Shown here piece by piece: positions 9,032 to 16,935 of a DNA stretch of 39,864 bases. The notes under the pieces were generated by a model. It had not been told where the DNA came from and did no database searches. It worked only from the letters and a program-made list of their open reading frames with translations. Positions within the stretch are counted from its first letter, which is position 1. Every line of letters begins with the position of its first letter. This DNA comes from Gammaproteobacteria bacterium (GTDB lineage: Bacteria; Pseudomonadota; Gammaproteobacteria; SZUA-229). Location of the stretch: contig JAOUPA010000002.1 in assembly GCA_029880105.1 (NCBI GenBank), positions 1 through 39,864 on the forward strand, written 5' to 3'. The translations under genes and the position numbers were made by a program.

Positions 9032-9595
9032 ATGGCGACATACAGCACAAACCAATTTAAAAACGGCCTGAAAATTATGTGGGATGGCGACCCATGCTCC
9101 ATAGTTGAGAATATTCTGGTCAAGCCGGGCAAGGGTCAGGCATTTAATCGCGTCAAAATGCGAAACCTGAAAACGGGACGCACCCTTGAGAAAACTTTTA
9201 AATCGACCGAAAGTGTAGAAGCAGCCGATGTTGAAGACCGTGGTGTTGATTTTTTGTATTCCGATGGTGAAAGCTGGCACTTTATGGAGCCGGATACGTT
9301 TGAACAATTTGCTGCCGATGCCGTGGCGGTCGGTGATGCGGCCAAGTGGATCAAAGGCCAGGAGCACTGTGTCATGACCCTGTGGAATAATGTGCCTATC
9401 TCGATTACGCCACCTAATTTTGTTGAGCTGGTGGTGACCCAGACCGATCCAGGCCTGAAAGGTGATACCGCTCAGGGTGGCACCAAACCGGCAACACTGG
9501 AAACTGGTACGGAGGTTAAAGTGCCTCTGTTTGTCGAAGAAGGTAATGTACTGAAGATCGATACACGTACTGGTGAGTATGTATCCAGGGCATAA
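9032..9595 (+). CDS. efp: Elongation factor P
   Basis: EF-P enters the ribosomal E site and rescues ribosomes stalled on polyproline stretches. The protein has 187 residues, the standard length, with the KOW-like N-terminal domain followed by two OB-fold domains. The modification loop reads KPGKGQAF, and the lysine at position 34 is the residue that EpmA beta-lysylates. The neighbours epmB (divergent) and epmA (9 bases downstream) confirm this modification route rather than rhamnosylation, which would need Arg at this position and EarP. No clear Shine-Dalgarno sequence precedes the ATG. Confidence 0.97.
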   Translation: MATYSTNQFKNGLKIMWDGDPCSIVENILVKPGKGQAFNRVKMRNLKTGRTLEKTFKSTESVEAADVEDRGVDFLYSDGESWHFMEPDTFEQFAADAVAVGDAAKWIKGQEHCVMTLWNNVPISITPPNFVELVVTQTDPGLKGDTAQGGTKPATLETGTEVKVPLFVEEGNVLKIDTRTGEYVSRA

Positions 9596-9604
9596 TTTAT
9601 TGTA

Positions 9605-10573
9605 ATGGAAAATATTCGCTGGCAGCCGTCAGCCAGTTTACAGGTATTAAAACGAAGGGCTCGGATGTTGCAGGACATACGGGCCTTTTTTGATGCCCGT
9701 GGAGTACTTGAGGTGGAAACGCCCCTGCTGGCCTCGGCGGGAAATACCGACATCCATATCGAGAGTCTGAGCACGGTATTCGGCGACCAGGATTATTACC
9801 TGAATACCTCGCCGGAATTTGCCATGAAGCGCCTGCTGGCAGCGCAGTCGGGGTCAATCTACCAGGTATGCAAGGCATTTCGTGATGATGAGCTGGGGCC
9901 GATGCACAACCCTGAATTCACCATGCTGGAGTGGTATCGCACCGGTTTCGATATGTTTCATTTAATGGACGAGATGGAGGCGCTGGTACTGGCCTTGTCC
10001 AGTGACAGCCCGGTTACGTTTAACCGTTTTAGTTATACACAGGTCTTTGAGTTATACGCGGGGCTGAATCCACATCGGGCCAGTGCCAGTGATTGTCGTG
10101 ATTGTGTGATAGAGCATGGTATTGAGCAGCCTGTAGGTATGGGTGAAAATAAAGATGAATGGCTGGACTGGCTGCTAACACAGATGATATTGCCTGCACT
10201 GCCGTCTGATCAGTTCACCTTTATCCATGATTATCCCGCCAGTCAGTGCGCACTGGCACGTTTGCGAGTTAACGAAGCTGGTGAACAGGTCGCCAGTCGC
10301 TTCGAGCTGTTTTACGGTGGAACAGAGCTGGCCAATGGTTTTCATGAGCTGAGTCAGGCGGGTGAGCAGCGGCAGCGTTTTGAGGGAGATAACAAAATTC
10401 GATTGCTGGAAAATAAACCAGCCGTAAAAATAGATGGGTTGTTTCTCTCCGCCTTGGAAAATGGCCTGCCAGAATGTTCTGGCGTAGCGCTTGGACTGGA
10501 TCGCCTGTTAATGGTGCTGATTAAAAGCACTTTGATTGATGATGTGCTAGCCTTTCCGTGGCAGCGCATCTAA
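9605..10573 (+). CDS. epmA: EF-P--(R)-beta-lysine ligase
   Basis: EpmA (PoxA/GenX/YjeA) is a paralogue of the class II lysyl-tRNA synthetase catalytic core. It activates (R)-beta-lysine with ATP and transfers it to Lys34 of EF-P instead of to tRNA. The protein has 322 residues and lacks the N-terminal anticodon-binding OB domain, which separates it from LysS. The class II motifs are visible: motif 1 around GVLEVETPLL, motif 2 FRDDELGPMHNPEFTMLEW, and motif 3 GVALGLDRLLMVL near the end. It starts 9 bases after the efp stop, so it is almost certainly co-transcribed with efp. Confidence 0.96.
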   Translation: MENIRWQPSASLQVLKRRARMLQDIRAFFDARGVLEVETPLLASAGNTDIHIESLSTVFGDQDYYLNTSPEFAMKRLLAAQSGSIYQVCKAFRDDELGPMHNPEFTMLEWYRTGFDMFHLMDEMEALVLALSSDSPVTFNRFSYTQVFELYAGLNPHRASASDCRDCVIEHGIEQPVGMGENKDEWLDWLLTQMILPALPSDQFTFIHDYPASQCALARLRVNEAGEQVASRFELFYGGTELANGFHELSQAGEQRQRFEGDNKIRLLENKPAVKIDGLFLSALENGLPECSGVALGLDRLLMVLIKSTLIDDVLAFPWQRI

Positions 10574-10595
10574 AAATATTATTCGCCAAAAGTTT

Positions 10596-11093
10596 ATGAA
10601 AGAGATTAAAACTGAACAGATTAAAAAGAGTTTGCTTCTGGTTAAGAAAGTAAGCTGTGATAGTGCTGATAAATGCAAACAGTTGTTTGTGACCCGGCTG
10701 ATTCCGCAATCAAAAAAATACACTGTGTTGGGGATAAAAGCCTACAATGAAAAACTGGCGCCAAATATTCAAAAGAGTTCTAAGCTGGTTGCTGATGAGC
10801 TGCTAAAAATACATCAAAAGCAGAACTGGGCAAAACGTTTTGCATTTACCATGATGGACAATTCTGCAGGCCTGGGCATGGCTATGGTCTCAGCCAAACT
10901 GGTTGAGAATTTTGTGGAAGTCAGGGAGTTTGGTAACCTGTGGGGCTTGCTGGCAACACGCCCGGTCGTGAGTGAAACGACTTATGAGGTGTTGAGTTTC
11001 CTGATGGAGTTTTTTGTCGCCCTGATTGCGTTTACGATTACTGAGCACTACCAGGAAGAGTATCGGCAAAAAAAGAACTCAACAATGGAGTGA
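10596..11093 (+). CDS. Hypothetical protein with a C-terminal membrane segment
   Basis: I do not recognise this 165-residue protein. The first 85 residues are basic and probably helical, with two cysteines at 21 and 27. The segment near 90-105 (AGLGMAMVSAKLVENF) is moderately hydrophobic. A stronger hydrophobic stretch at about 131-150 (VLSFLMEFFVALIAFTI) looks like a transmembrane helix, followed by a charged tail. It begins 22 bases after epmA on the same strand and is followed by the Trx-CcdA fusion gene, so it may be the third gene of the efp-epmA transcript. The sequence gives no function. Confidence 0.65.
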   Translation: MKEIKTEQIKKSLLLVKKVSCDSADKCKQLFVTRLIPQSKKYTVLGIKAYNEKLAPNIQKSSKLVADELLKIHQKQNWAKRFAFTMMDNSAGLGMAMVSAKLVENFVEVREFGNLWGLLATRPVVSETTYEVLSFLMEFFVALIAFTITEHYQEEYRQKKNSTME

Positions 11094-11136
11094 TACTGCT
11101 ATTATCTTTTTATCTGTGCTGATTTAAGAGAGAGTC

Positions 11137-12435
11137 GTGATTAGATACAGGGAAAAAAGGTTAGGTTTTGTTTTTCTTATTGCGCTTACAGTTCTTATAT
11201 CTGCCAGGGCGCTGGCCTCGAACGAACCCGTCTGGTATGGACAGGATGAGAATCACCAGACAGTTATTCATCTTTATTTCTTCTGGTCTGAAAAGTGTCC
11301 CCATTGTCAGCAGGCACTCCCTGATATTGTCGAGCTCGATAAGCAGTTGCCATGGTTAAAACTGCATTCACTTGAACTAATCAATCATCCTGAAAATAGA
11401 CAAACATTTATCGAAATGGCTTCACTGCTGGGTAGTGGTGCGCAGAGTGTGCCGACATTTATGTTCTGTGGTAATTCGATTAGCGGTTATGAAAATAGAA
11501 GAACCACGGGTCAGTTGTTAAGGACCTATTTACAGGCCTGTTATCGTTTTGCGGGTGAAACCAATCCCGATAACACGATGGTGTTTATGCTCGATCCCGA
11601 CGAGTTAACATCTATAGATATCCCTGTTCTTGGACATGTTTCATTAGATGATTATTCCTTGCCGATGATGACTGTCCTTATTGCTGGAATGGATGCATTT
11701 AATCCCTGTGCCTTTTTTGTCCTGCTGTTTTTGTTGAGCATGATGGTACATGGGCGTAGTCGTGGCAGGATGGCTTTGATCGGCGGTGTCTTTGTGTTTT
11801 TCTCCGGGGCTATTTATTTTCTATTTATGGCAGCCTGGTTGAACCTGTTTATCTACCTGGGTGAATTACAATGGATTACCTTGATCGCCGGTATCATTGC
11901 TATTTTTATTGCGCTGATCAATATCAAGGATTTTTTCTGGTTTAAAAAGGGAGTTTCATTGACGATCTCGGATGAGGTAAAACCTTTGCTGTTTGATCGT
12001 ATGCGCGAGCTCTTGCGTCTTAATTCTATTTTTGCCATTGTTTTTGCTACGGTGGTGCTGGCAGTGGTAGCTAATAGCTACGAGCTGCTGTGTACGGCAG
12101 GATTCCCGATGGTGTATACAAGAATTCTGACGCTGGCTTCATTGCCGACAGCAAGCTATTACCTGTATCTGTTGCTGTATAACCTGATTTACATATTACC
12201 GCTGCTGGTTATTGTTATGCTATTCAGCATCAAGCTTGGTTCGCGCAAGTTGAGTGAACAAGAAGGCAGGGTGCTGAAATTGCTTTCGGGCATGATGATG
12301 TTGTTATTGGGGGCTGTGATGGTGCTGGCGCCACAATTGCTAAATAACGTTATAGTGGCGGCAGCGATAATACTTGTTGCTATCAGTGGAACCTGGTTGC
12401 TGGTTAAATTAAAGCGCGAGCTAAAAATAGTTTGA
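11137..12435 (+). CDS. Periplasmic thioredoxin domain fused to a CcdA/DsbD-like electron transporter
   Basis: This is a probable inner-membrane thiol-disulfide carrier that moves reducing equivalents to the periplasm. The protein has 432 residues from a GTG start preceded by a purine-rich AAGAGAGAG. A signal-anchor segment lies at 11-27, followed by a thioredoxin-fold domain with an active-site CPHC at 54-57 and the cis-proline loop SVPT near 104-107. From about residue 176 there are multiple membrane segments with the hallmark cysteines of the CcdA/DsbD family: FNPC at C191 and ELLCTAGFP at C319. In classical DsbD the thioredoxin domain follows the membrane part; here it comes first. CPHC is a DsbA-type dipeptide. 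Likely partners are periplasmic cysteine proteins or cytochrome c maturation factors; substrate identity is unknown. It is convergent with the zinc-ribbon gene, 14 bases away. Confidence 0.82.
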   Translation: MIRYREKRLGFVFLIALTVLISARALASNEPVWYGQDENHQTVIHLYFFWSEKCPHCQQALPDIVELDKQLPWLKLHSLELINHPENRQTFIEMASLLGSGAQSVPTFMFCGNSISGYENRRTTGQLLRTYLQACYRFAGETNPDNTMVFMLDPDELTSIDIPVLGHVSLDDYSLPMMTVLIAGMDAFNPCAFFVLLFLLSMMVHGRSRGRMALIGGVFVFFSGAIYFLFMAAWLNLFIYLGELQWITLIAGIIAIFIALINIKDFFWFKKGVSLTISDEVKPLLFDRMRELLRLNSIFAIVFATVVLAVVANSYELLCTAGFPMVYTRILTLASLPTASYYLYLLLYNLIYILPLLVIVMLFSIKLGSRKLSEQEGRVLKLLSGMMMLLLGAVMVLAPQLLNNVIVAAAIILVAISGTWLLVKLKRELKIV

Positions 12436-12449
12436 TACCCAGTTAATTA

Positions 12450-12635
12450 CTACAGGGCCTTGCTTTTTGTTTTGTTACATCGGCAGCAACGAAACACAGT
12501 TACTAGCTTTCCCTGTTTCACATCGAACTGCTTCTCCCTGTCGACAACCCACTTGTGGTGGCCGCTCTGGCACATAAATTTTCCTTTATGCTTTTCCGAG
12601 GGCTTGGGACGCTTGAAGGGCAGGATGTTACTCAT
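12450..12635 (-). CDS. Small zinc-ribbon-like protein
   Basis: This is a 61-residue basic protein with potential metal ligands C22, H26 and H27 (CQSGHHKW) and a CCRC cluster near residue 51 (FRCCRCNK), consistent with a small zinc ribbon. The N-terminal MSNILPFKRPK and the block QFDVKQGKLVTV look like a conserved small gammaproteobacterial protein of unknown function. Its ATG lies inside the end of the upstream yehS-like gene (8-base overlap), so translation is probably coupled. It could bind nucleic acid or act as an accessory factor; neither is shown. Confidence 0.75.
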   Translation of the reverse strand: MSNILPFKRPKPSEKHKGKFMCQSGHHKWVVDREKQFDVKQGKLVTVFRCCRCNKTKSKAL

Positions 12636-13152
12636 GGCCTGACTCCTGCTTCTGTTCTGGTATTTTCCATTTAAAGCCTTCTTTCAGGCGTGCATGGGTG
12701 CGATATTTCAGCTGCAGGCCTTTCAGGAATTTACGTAACACCTGGTCTTTACACTCGCGATAGTGTTTGTGGTCGGGCTTGCGGAAAAATGCACTAAGTT
12801 CATGTTTACTTATCTCAAAATCAGCCAGATTCATGATGGCCAGCATATCGTCATCTTTCATATTCAGGGCAATTTTTAATTTCCTGAAGACAATATTGTT
12901 GTTCAGGTGTTTTTCCGGCTCGGGCTGTACGCCTTCTTTCTTACCGCGTTTGTCATTAATCAGGCCATTCAGGAATGTGGTTAACTCAATGTCGCGACAC
13001 CTTTGATACGCGGGGTCATCATCCTGTTTTAACCAGTCACTGATCTGGGCTCTCGTTACCTGGGCGTTGGCCAGGGCAAAGATCGAGATCATCCTGGAAT
13101 CACTGAGATCGAAAATGTAGCGGATACGTCGCAGAATGTCGTTATTAGTCAC
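12628..13152 (-). CDS. yehS: DUF1456 family protein (YehS-like)
   Basis: The protein has 174 residues made of two tandem copies of the DUF1456 unit. The first is at about 1-65 (NNDILRRIRYIFDLSDSRM to LTTFLNGLI) and the second at about 83-150 (NNNIVFRKLKIALNMKDDD to LRKFLKGL). E. coli YehS has the same two-repeat plan; its function is not established. A linker and basic C-terminus follow. It overlaps the small zinc-ribbon gene downstream by 8 bases, indicating a two-gene unit. It is soluble, with no signal peptide. Confidence 0.9.
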   Translation of the reverse strand: MTNNDILRRIRYIFDLSDSRMISIFALANAQVTRAQISDWLKQDDDPAYQRCRDIELTTFLNGLINDKRGKKEGVQPEPEKHLNNNIVFRKLKIALNMKDDDMLAIMNLADFEISKHELSAFFRKPDHKHYRECKDQVLRKFLKGLQLKYRTHARLKEGFKWKIPEQKQESGHE

Positions 13153-13189
13153 TTTGTCTCTCTAGTATCAGGAAGGGTGAATAGTTTAG

Positions 13190-13324
13190 CTTAAGGCGGG
13201 TCGCAGTGCAGAATCGGCCAAAGAGGTTAAGGCGCTGGTTCAGCAGGCCGCCGGCAGTCAGGCCATGACAGACAAGACCGGATTGCTGTCTGGACTGGAA
13301 CTACAGTTCATGCTGGAAAATTAA
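13190..13324 (+). pseudogene. Possible remnant of a methyl-accepting chemotaxis protein
   Basis: An open stretch of about 44 codons ending at TAA 13322-13324 begins AGRSAESAKEVKALVQQA. This resembles the highly conserved signalling hairpin of chemoreceptors, where the equivalent is usually LAQRSAxAAKEIKALI. A stop lies just upstream in the same frame, there is no start codon at the head, and the following residues (GSQAMTDKTGLLSGLEL) do not continue as a normal receptor. I read it as a decayed fragment left between yehS and psd. The similarity covers only about 16 residues, so chance is possible. Confidence 0.35.
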
Positions 13325-13386
13325 TTAATTCGTCTACAGGGGTATTTGCATACAGGGACGTATGCATGCCTGTTCCTTTGCATTAA

Positions 13387-14247
13387 TCAGTTAGTATAGA
13401 TCCCGAGGCGTTGCCCCAGTTTTACCGGTGTACCCGCAGTCATTGCTGTATCGAGTTTGAATTTCTCAGTGGCCAGAACAATCACCGTTGAACCAAGGTT
13501 GAATCGCCCCATTTCCGCGCCACGCTCCAGTTTGACTTCGCCTTTTTTATAATCAAAACGTTTGAGCTTTTTGTTTTCACTGGTGACCAGTCCGTGCCAA
13601 ACGGTTTCGGTGGCAGAGACATTAATTGCACCTACCAGAATCATCACCATCGGGCCGTGTTCAGTATCGAAAAAACAGGCGACACGTTCGTTGCGCGCAA
13701 ACAGGCGTGGTACGGTTTTTACCGTATGGTCGGCGACACTAAATAAGCGCCCTGGAATGTAAACCATACTGGTTAGGTCACCACCAATCGGCATATGAAT
13801 TCGATGGTAGTCCCTGGGCGAAAGATAGATGGTGGCGAAGTTGCCATTCTGAAAAGGCGCGGCCAGTTTTTCATCGCCACCGACCAGTTCCAGTAAACTG
13901 TAGTCGTGGCCCTTTGCCTGAAATACGCGACCATTTTCAATTTTTTTCGCCTGACTGACAGCACCATCTACCGGGCACAGCCATGAGTTCTTAGTGCTAT
14001 CAAAGGGACGACACTCGGGTTTCAGGGCGCGGGTAAAAAAGGCATTCAGGTTTTCGTAGGCAAACATGTCTTCTTCAACCGCTTCTTCCATTTTTACCGT
14101 ATTGAGCTTTGTGTAATTTTTAATGATGAAGTTTTTAGTCGGACGATGCTTAATGCGCGCGAGTTTAAATATCAGCCACGATATGCCGTGGTGTGGTAAA
14201 AAATAAAAAGGCGTGGATTTAAGGTAATCGCTAAGTGATGCTTTCAT
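13387..14247 (-). CDS. psd: Phosphatidylserine decarboxylase proenzyme
   Basis: Psd decarboxylates phosphatidylserine to phosphatidylethanolamine, the main membrane lipid, and is membrane-associated. The start is the ATG at 14247 (MKASLSDYLKS), giving 286 residues, the usual length; a longer frame upstream would run into the copper-chaperone gene and looks non-homologous. Conserved features are CPVDGAVSQ with the catalytic Asp, SPRDYHRIHMP with the catalytic His, and the autocleavage site LGST near the C-terminus (FNLGSTVIVL), where Ser becomes the pyruvoyl group. The start codon lies 1 base after the stop of the upstream PCu(A)C gene, so translation is probably coupled. Confidence 0.96.
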   Translation of the reverse strand: MKASLSDYLKSTPFYFLPHHGISWLIFKLARIKHRPTKNFIIKNYTKLNTVKMEEAVEEDMFAYENLNAFFTRALKPECRPFDSTKNSWLCPVDGAVSQAKKIENGRVFQAKGHDYSLLELVGGDEKLAAPFQNGNFATIYLSPRDYHRIHMPIGGDLTSMVYIPGRLFSVADHTVKTVPRLFARNERVACFFDTEHGPMVMILVGAINVSATETVWHGLVTSENKKLKRFDYKKGEVKLERGAEMGRFNLGSTVIVLATEKFKLDTAMTAGTPVKLGQRLGIYTN

Positions 14248-14248
14248 A

Positions 14249-14710
14249 TTAGTGGTGCATGTGTGAGCTATGATCCATCTGCTGCTTTTTAACAGGCACA
14301 TTAAGATTAATAATGTCGCCATTCTCAAGTTTAAGATCAAGAACCACCTGATCACCGGCTTTTAATTTTTTAACAGGATTAAACAGCATGATGTGATGAC
14401 TGCCCGCTTTTAATACCAGGTTGCCTTTAGCGGGTATAGTCAACGTGCTCATGTGCTCCATTTTTGCCATATCATCTTCATGTTTAGTCTGGTGAAAAGA
14501 AATGCTCTTGAAGCTGCTGGATGTGGCTGAAATAATTTTTGTAATCTGGTCACTGGCATTGTTTATCGTCATATACGCGACCATAACGCTGCTTGATGGT
14601 GGTGCTTCAGCAATCCACACGTTTTCAAAAGTAAGAGTGGATTCAGCGATTGCGGTCTGGCTTAAAAGGAAAGAGGTAAAAAACAGAACTATAAGTCGAT
14701 ATGGTTTCAT
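14249..14710 (-). CDS. Periplasmic PCu(A)C-family copper chaperone
   Basis: PCu(A)C proteins bind Cu(I) in the periplasm and deliver it to the CuA or CuB site of cytochrome oxidase. The protein has 153 residues with a signal peptide (hydrophobic 6-18, cleavage near AIA-E). The family copper motif is recognisable: H73, then ten residues to M84, then 21 residues to H106-x-M108 (GSHHIMLF). The tail MDHSSHMHH adds extra metal ligands. GAGGA lies 8 bases before the ATG. It heads a minus-strand pair with psd and is divergent from prmB. The presence of a CuA-type oxidase elsewhere in the genome is inferred, not seen. Confidence 0.92.
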   Translation of the reverse strand: MKPYRLIVLFFTSFLLSQTAIAESTLTFENVWIAEAPPSSSVMVAYMTINNASDQITKIISATSSSFKSISFHQTKHEDDMAKMEHMSTLTIPAKGNLVLKAGSHHIMLFNPVKKLKAGDQVVLDLKLENGDIINLNVPVKKQQMDHSSHMHH

Positions 14711-14821
14711 TGGTTGAGTCCTCGTTATTGAGGTTCGGATTATAGGTGCTGGCAGGCTAACTGGAAAGTATCAAAAATTTTCATTTGTGCAGGAAGCACC
14801 GGGAACCGCTAAAATGCCGGC

Positions 14822-15748
14822 ATGGCGATAAATATCAATGAACTGGCAAAAGAGCTAATCACGTTACGCGACTGTATCCGCTGGGGCATGAGCGCCTTTA
14901 ATGCTGCCGAGCTGACTTTTGTCCAAGGTATGCCGACGGCGCTGGACGAGGCAGTGTATCTCTGTCTGGCCGCACTCAACCTGCCACCGGATTTCAGTGA
15001 GAATTATTTCGACTGTCGATTAACCCTGGCTGAGCGTAAGGCTGTGCTGGATTATTACCGGCAACGTATCGAGTTGAAGAAGCCAGCGGCATACATTAGC
15101 AACGAGGCCTGGTTTGCGGGCCTGAGTTTTTATGTTGATGAGCGTGTACTAATTCCACGTTCGCCGTTTGCCGAGCTGATCGAGCAGCAGTTCTCACCCT
15201 GGGTAATGGATGAAGAGGTGGACAATATTCTGGAGCTATGTACCGGCAGCGGCTGTATTGCCATCGCCTGTGCCTATGCCTTCGAACATGCCAATGTGGT
15301 TGCCAGCGATATTTCTGCTGATGCGCTGGCCGTGGCTGAAATCAATCGCCATAACCATGGTCTCGAAGACAGGCTGGAACTGGTGCAGTCTGACCTGTTT
15401 GAAAATGTGCCGAATCGAAAATACGACCTGATCGTCAGCAATCCGCCTTATATCTCTGAACAGGAAATGGCTGAACTTAGCGATGAACTGAAGCGAGAAC
15501 CAGCACTGGGGCTGGCAGCGGGTGAACAGGGGCTGGATGTCGTTATTCCCATATTGAAGCAGGCGCGTCAGTTCCTCTCAGATAATGGTGTGCTGATTGT
15601 TGAAGTTGGCTACTCATGGCCTGTACTGGAGGCAGCCTTGCCGAATGTGCCACTGACCTGGCTGGATTTTGAGTACGGCGGTGATGGCGTGTTCATGCTC
15701 ACGGCGGAGCAACTCGATGCGCATCAGGATGATTTTGATGCGCTTTGA
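14822..15748 (+). CDS. prmB: Ribosomal protein L3 N5-glutamine methyltransferase
   Basis: PrmB methylates a glutamine of large-subunit protein L3 with SAM. The protein has 308 residues, consistent with PrmB and longer than PrmC. The SAM-binding motif ELCTGSGCIAIA lies at 138-149 and the substrate-binding NPPY at 207-210 (VSNPPYISEQEM), the signature of glutamine N5-methyltransferases. It is followed by aroC and an MFS gene on the same strand, an arrangement seen in other gammaproteobacteria, which supports PrmB over PrmC (normally next to prfA). No clear ribosome binding site precedes the ATG. Confidence 0.94.
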   Translation: MAININELAKELITLRDCIRWGMSAFNAAELTFVQGMPTALDEAVYLCLAALNLPPDFSENYFDCRLTLAERKAVLDYYRQRIELKKPAAYISNEAWFAGLSFYVDERVLIPRSPFAELIEQQFSPWVMDEEVDNILELCTGSGCIAIACAYAFEHANVVASDISADALAVAEINRHNHGLEDRLELVQSDLFENVPNRKYDLIVSNPPYISEQEMAELSDELKREPALGLAAGEQGLDVVIPILKQARQFLSDNGVLIVEVGYSWPVLEAALPNVPLTWLDFEYGGDGVFMLTAEQLDAHQDDFDAL

Positions 15749-15812
15749 GTGGTAATATCAGCAGCTCTATAAATAAAGCGACAAAACAATAACGAAAAAG
15801 CGATTTAGTCTT

Positions 15813-16913
15813 ATGTCAGGCAATACCATTGGAAAACTTTTTACCGTCACCACCAGTGGCGAATCCCACGGCCCGGCCCTGCTGGGCATCGTCGATGGTT
15901 GCCCACCCGGCCTGGAGATCAGCGAGGCCGATCTACAGGTTGAACTGGATCGCCGCAAACCCGGTACTTCTCGCCATACTACGCAGCGCCGCGAGCCTGA
16001 TGAAGTCAAAATTTTATCCGGTGTGTTTGAGGGAAAAACCACCGGCTGTAGCATTGGCCTGATGATCGAAAACGTAGATCAGCGTTCCAAGGACTATGGC
16101 GACATTATGAACACCTTCCGTCCCGGTCACGCCGATTACACCTATCAGCAGAAATATGGTTTCCGTGATTATCGTGGTGGCGGTCGTTCATCTGCACGTG
16201 AAACCGCGATGCGTGTCGCCGCCGGTGCCATTGCCAAAAAATACCTGGCTGACCGTTATGGCATCAAGATTTACGGTTACCTCTCACAGCTTGGCCCGAT
16301 CGCAATTGAAAACATCGATCTCGATGAGATCCACAATAATCCTTTCTTCTGTCCCGATGCCAGCAAGGTTGCTGAGATGGAGGCCTATATGGATGCACTG
16401 CGCAAGGAAGGTAATTCGGTTGGCGCCAAAATCACGACCGTGGCTGAAGGCGTGCCACCGGGTCTAGGTGAGCCGGTATTTGATCGTCTTGATGCCGACA
16501 TCGCGCAGTCGATGATGGGTATTAATGCCGCCAAGGGCGTGGAGATTGGTGACGGTTTTGCCTGTGTCGCTGCTAAGGGTACCGAGTTCCGTGACGAGAT
16601 TACCCCCGAAGGCTTTCTCAGTAACCACATGGGTGGCGTGCTCGGTGGTATTTCTTCCGGCCAGGCCATTGTCGTGCATACGGCATTCAAACCTACTTCC
16701 AGCATGCGCCTACCGGGCCGATCTATTGATATCCATGGCCAGCCTACTGAGGTAGTTACCAAAGGTCGTCACGATCCCTGTGTCGGCATCCGTGCCACAC
16801 CAATCTGTGAGGCCATGCTCGCGATTACCCTGATGGATCACATGATGCGATTCAGGGCGCAGTGCGGTGATGTCAAGTCAAAGACGCCAGTTATTCCTGC
16901 TAGTCCTGAATAG
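15813..16913 (+). CDS. aroC: Chorismate synthase
   Basis: AroC catalyses the last step of the shikimate pathway, anti-1,4-elimination of phosphate from EPSP to chorismate, with reduced FMN as cofactor. The protein has 366 residues, the typical length. Signature blocks are GESHGPALLGIVDGCPPG near the N-terminus, RPGHADYTYQQKYG, RGGGRSSARETAMRVAAGA and the later GGISSGQ. Chorismate feeds tryptophan synthesis, several of whose genes lie near 32-35 kb. The gene is 64 bases after prmB and 22 bases before the MFS gene. Confidence 0.98.
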   Translation: MSGNTIGKLFTVTTSGESHGPALLGIVDGCPPGLEISEADLQVELDRRKPGTSRHTTQRREPDEVKILSGVFEGKTTGCSIGLMIENVDQRSKDYGDIMNTFRPGHADYTYQQKYGFRDYRGGGRSSARETAMRVAAGAIAKKYLADRYGIKIYGYLSQLGPIAIENIDLDEIHNNPFFCPDASKVAEMEAYMDALRKEGNSVGAKITTVAEGVPPGLGEPVFDRLDADIAQSMMGINAAKGVEIGDGFACVAAKGTEFRDEITPEGFLSNHMGGVLGGISSGQAIVVHTAFKPTSSMRLPGRSIDIHGQPTEVVTKGRHDPCVGIRATPICEAMLAITLMDHMMRFRAQCGDVKSKTPVIPASPE

Positions 16914-16935
16914 TGTTGTTGGTGCTATTTTGTAG

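Noticed and set aside
13347..13366. TGCATAC-AGGGAC-GTATGCA hairpin downstream of psd
   Set aside because: The stem is perfect (7 bp) but no T-tract follows on the psd strand, so I do not list it as a terminator.
14248..14355. Longer psd start on the minus strand
   Set aside because: The extra 36 residues overlap the copper-chaperone coding region and precede the conserved N-terminus of Psd.
16385..16762. 125-codon minus-strand frame within aroC
   Set aside because: It is the complement of a conserved aroC region, with no recognisable protein features or ribosome binding site.
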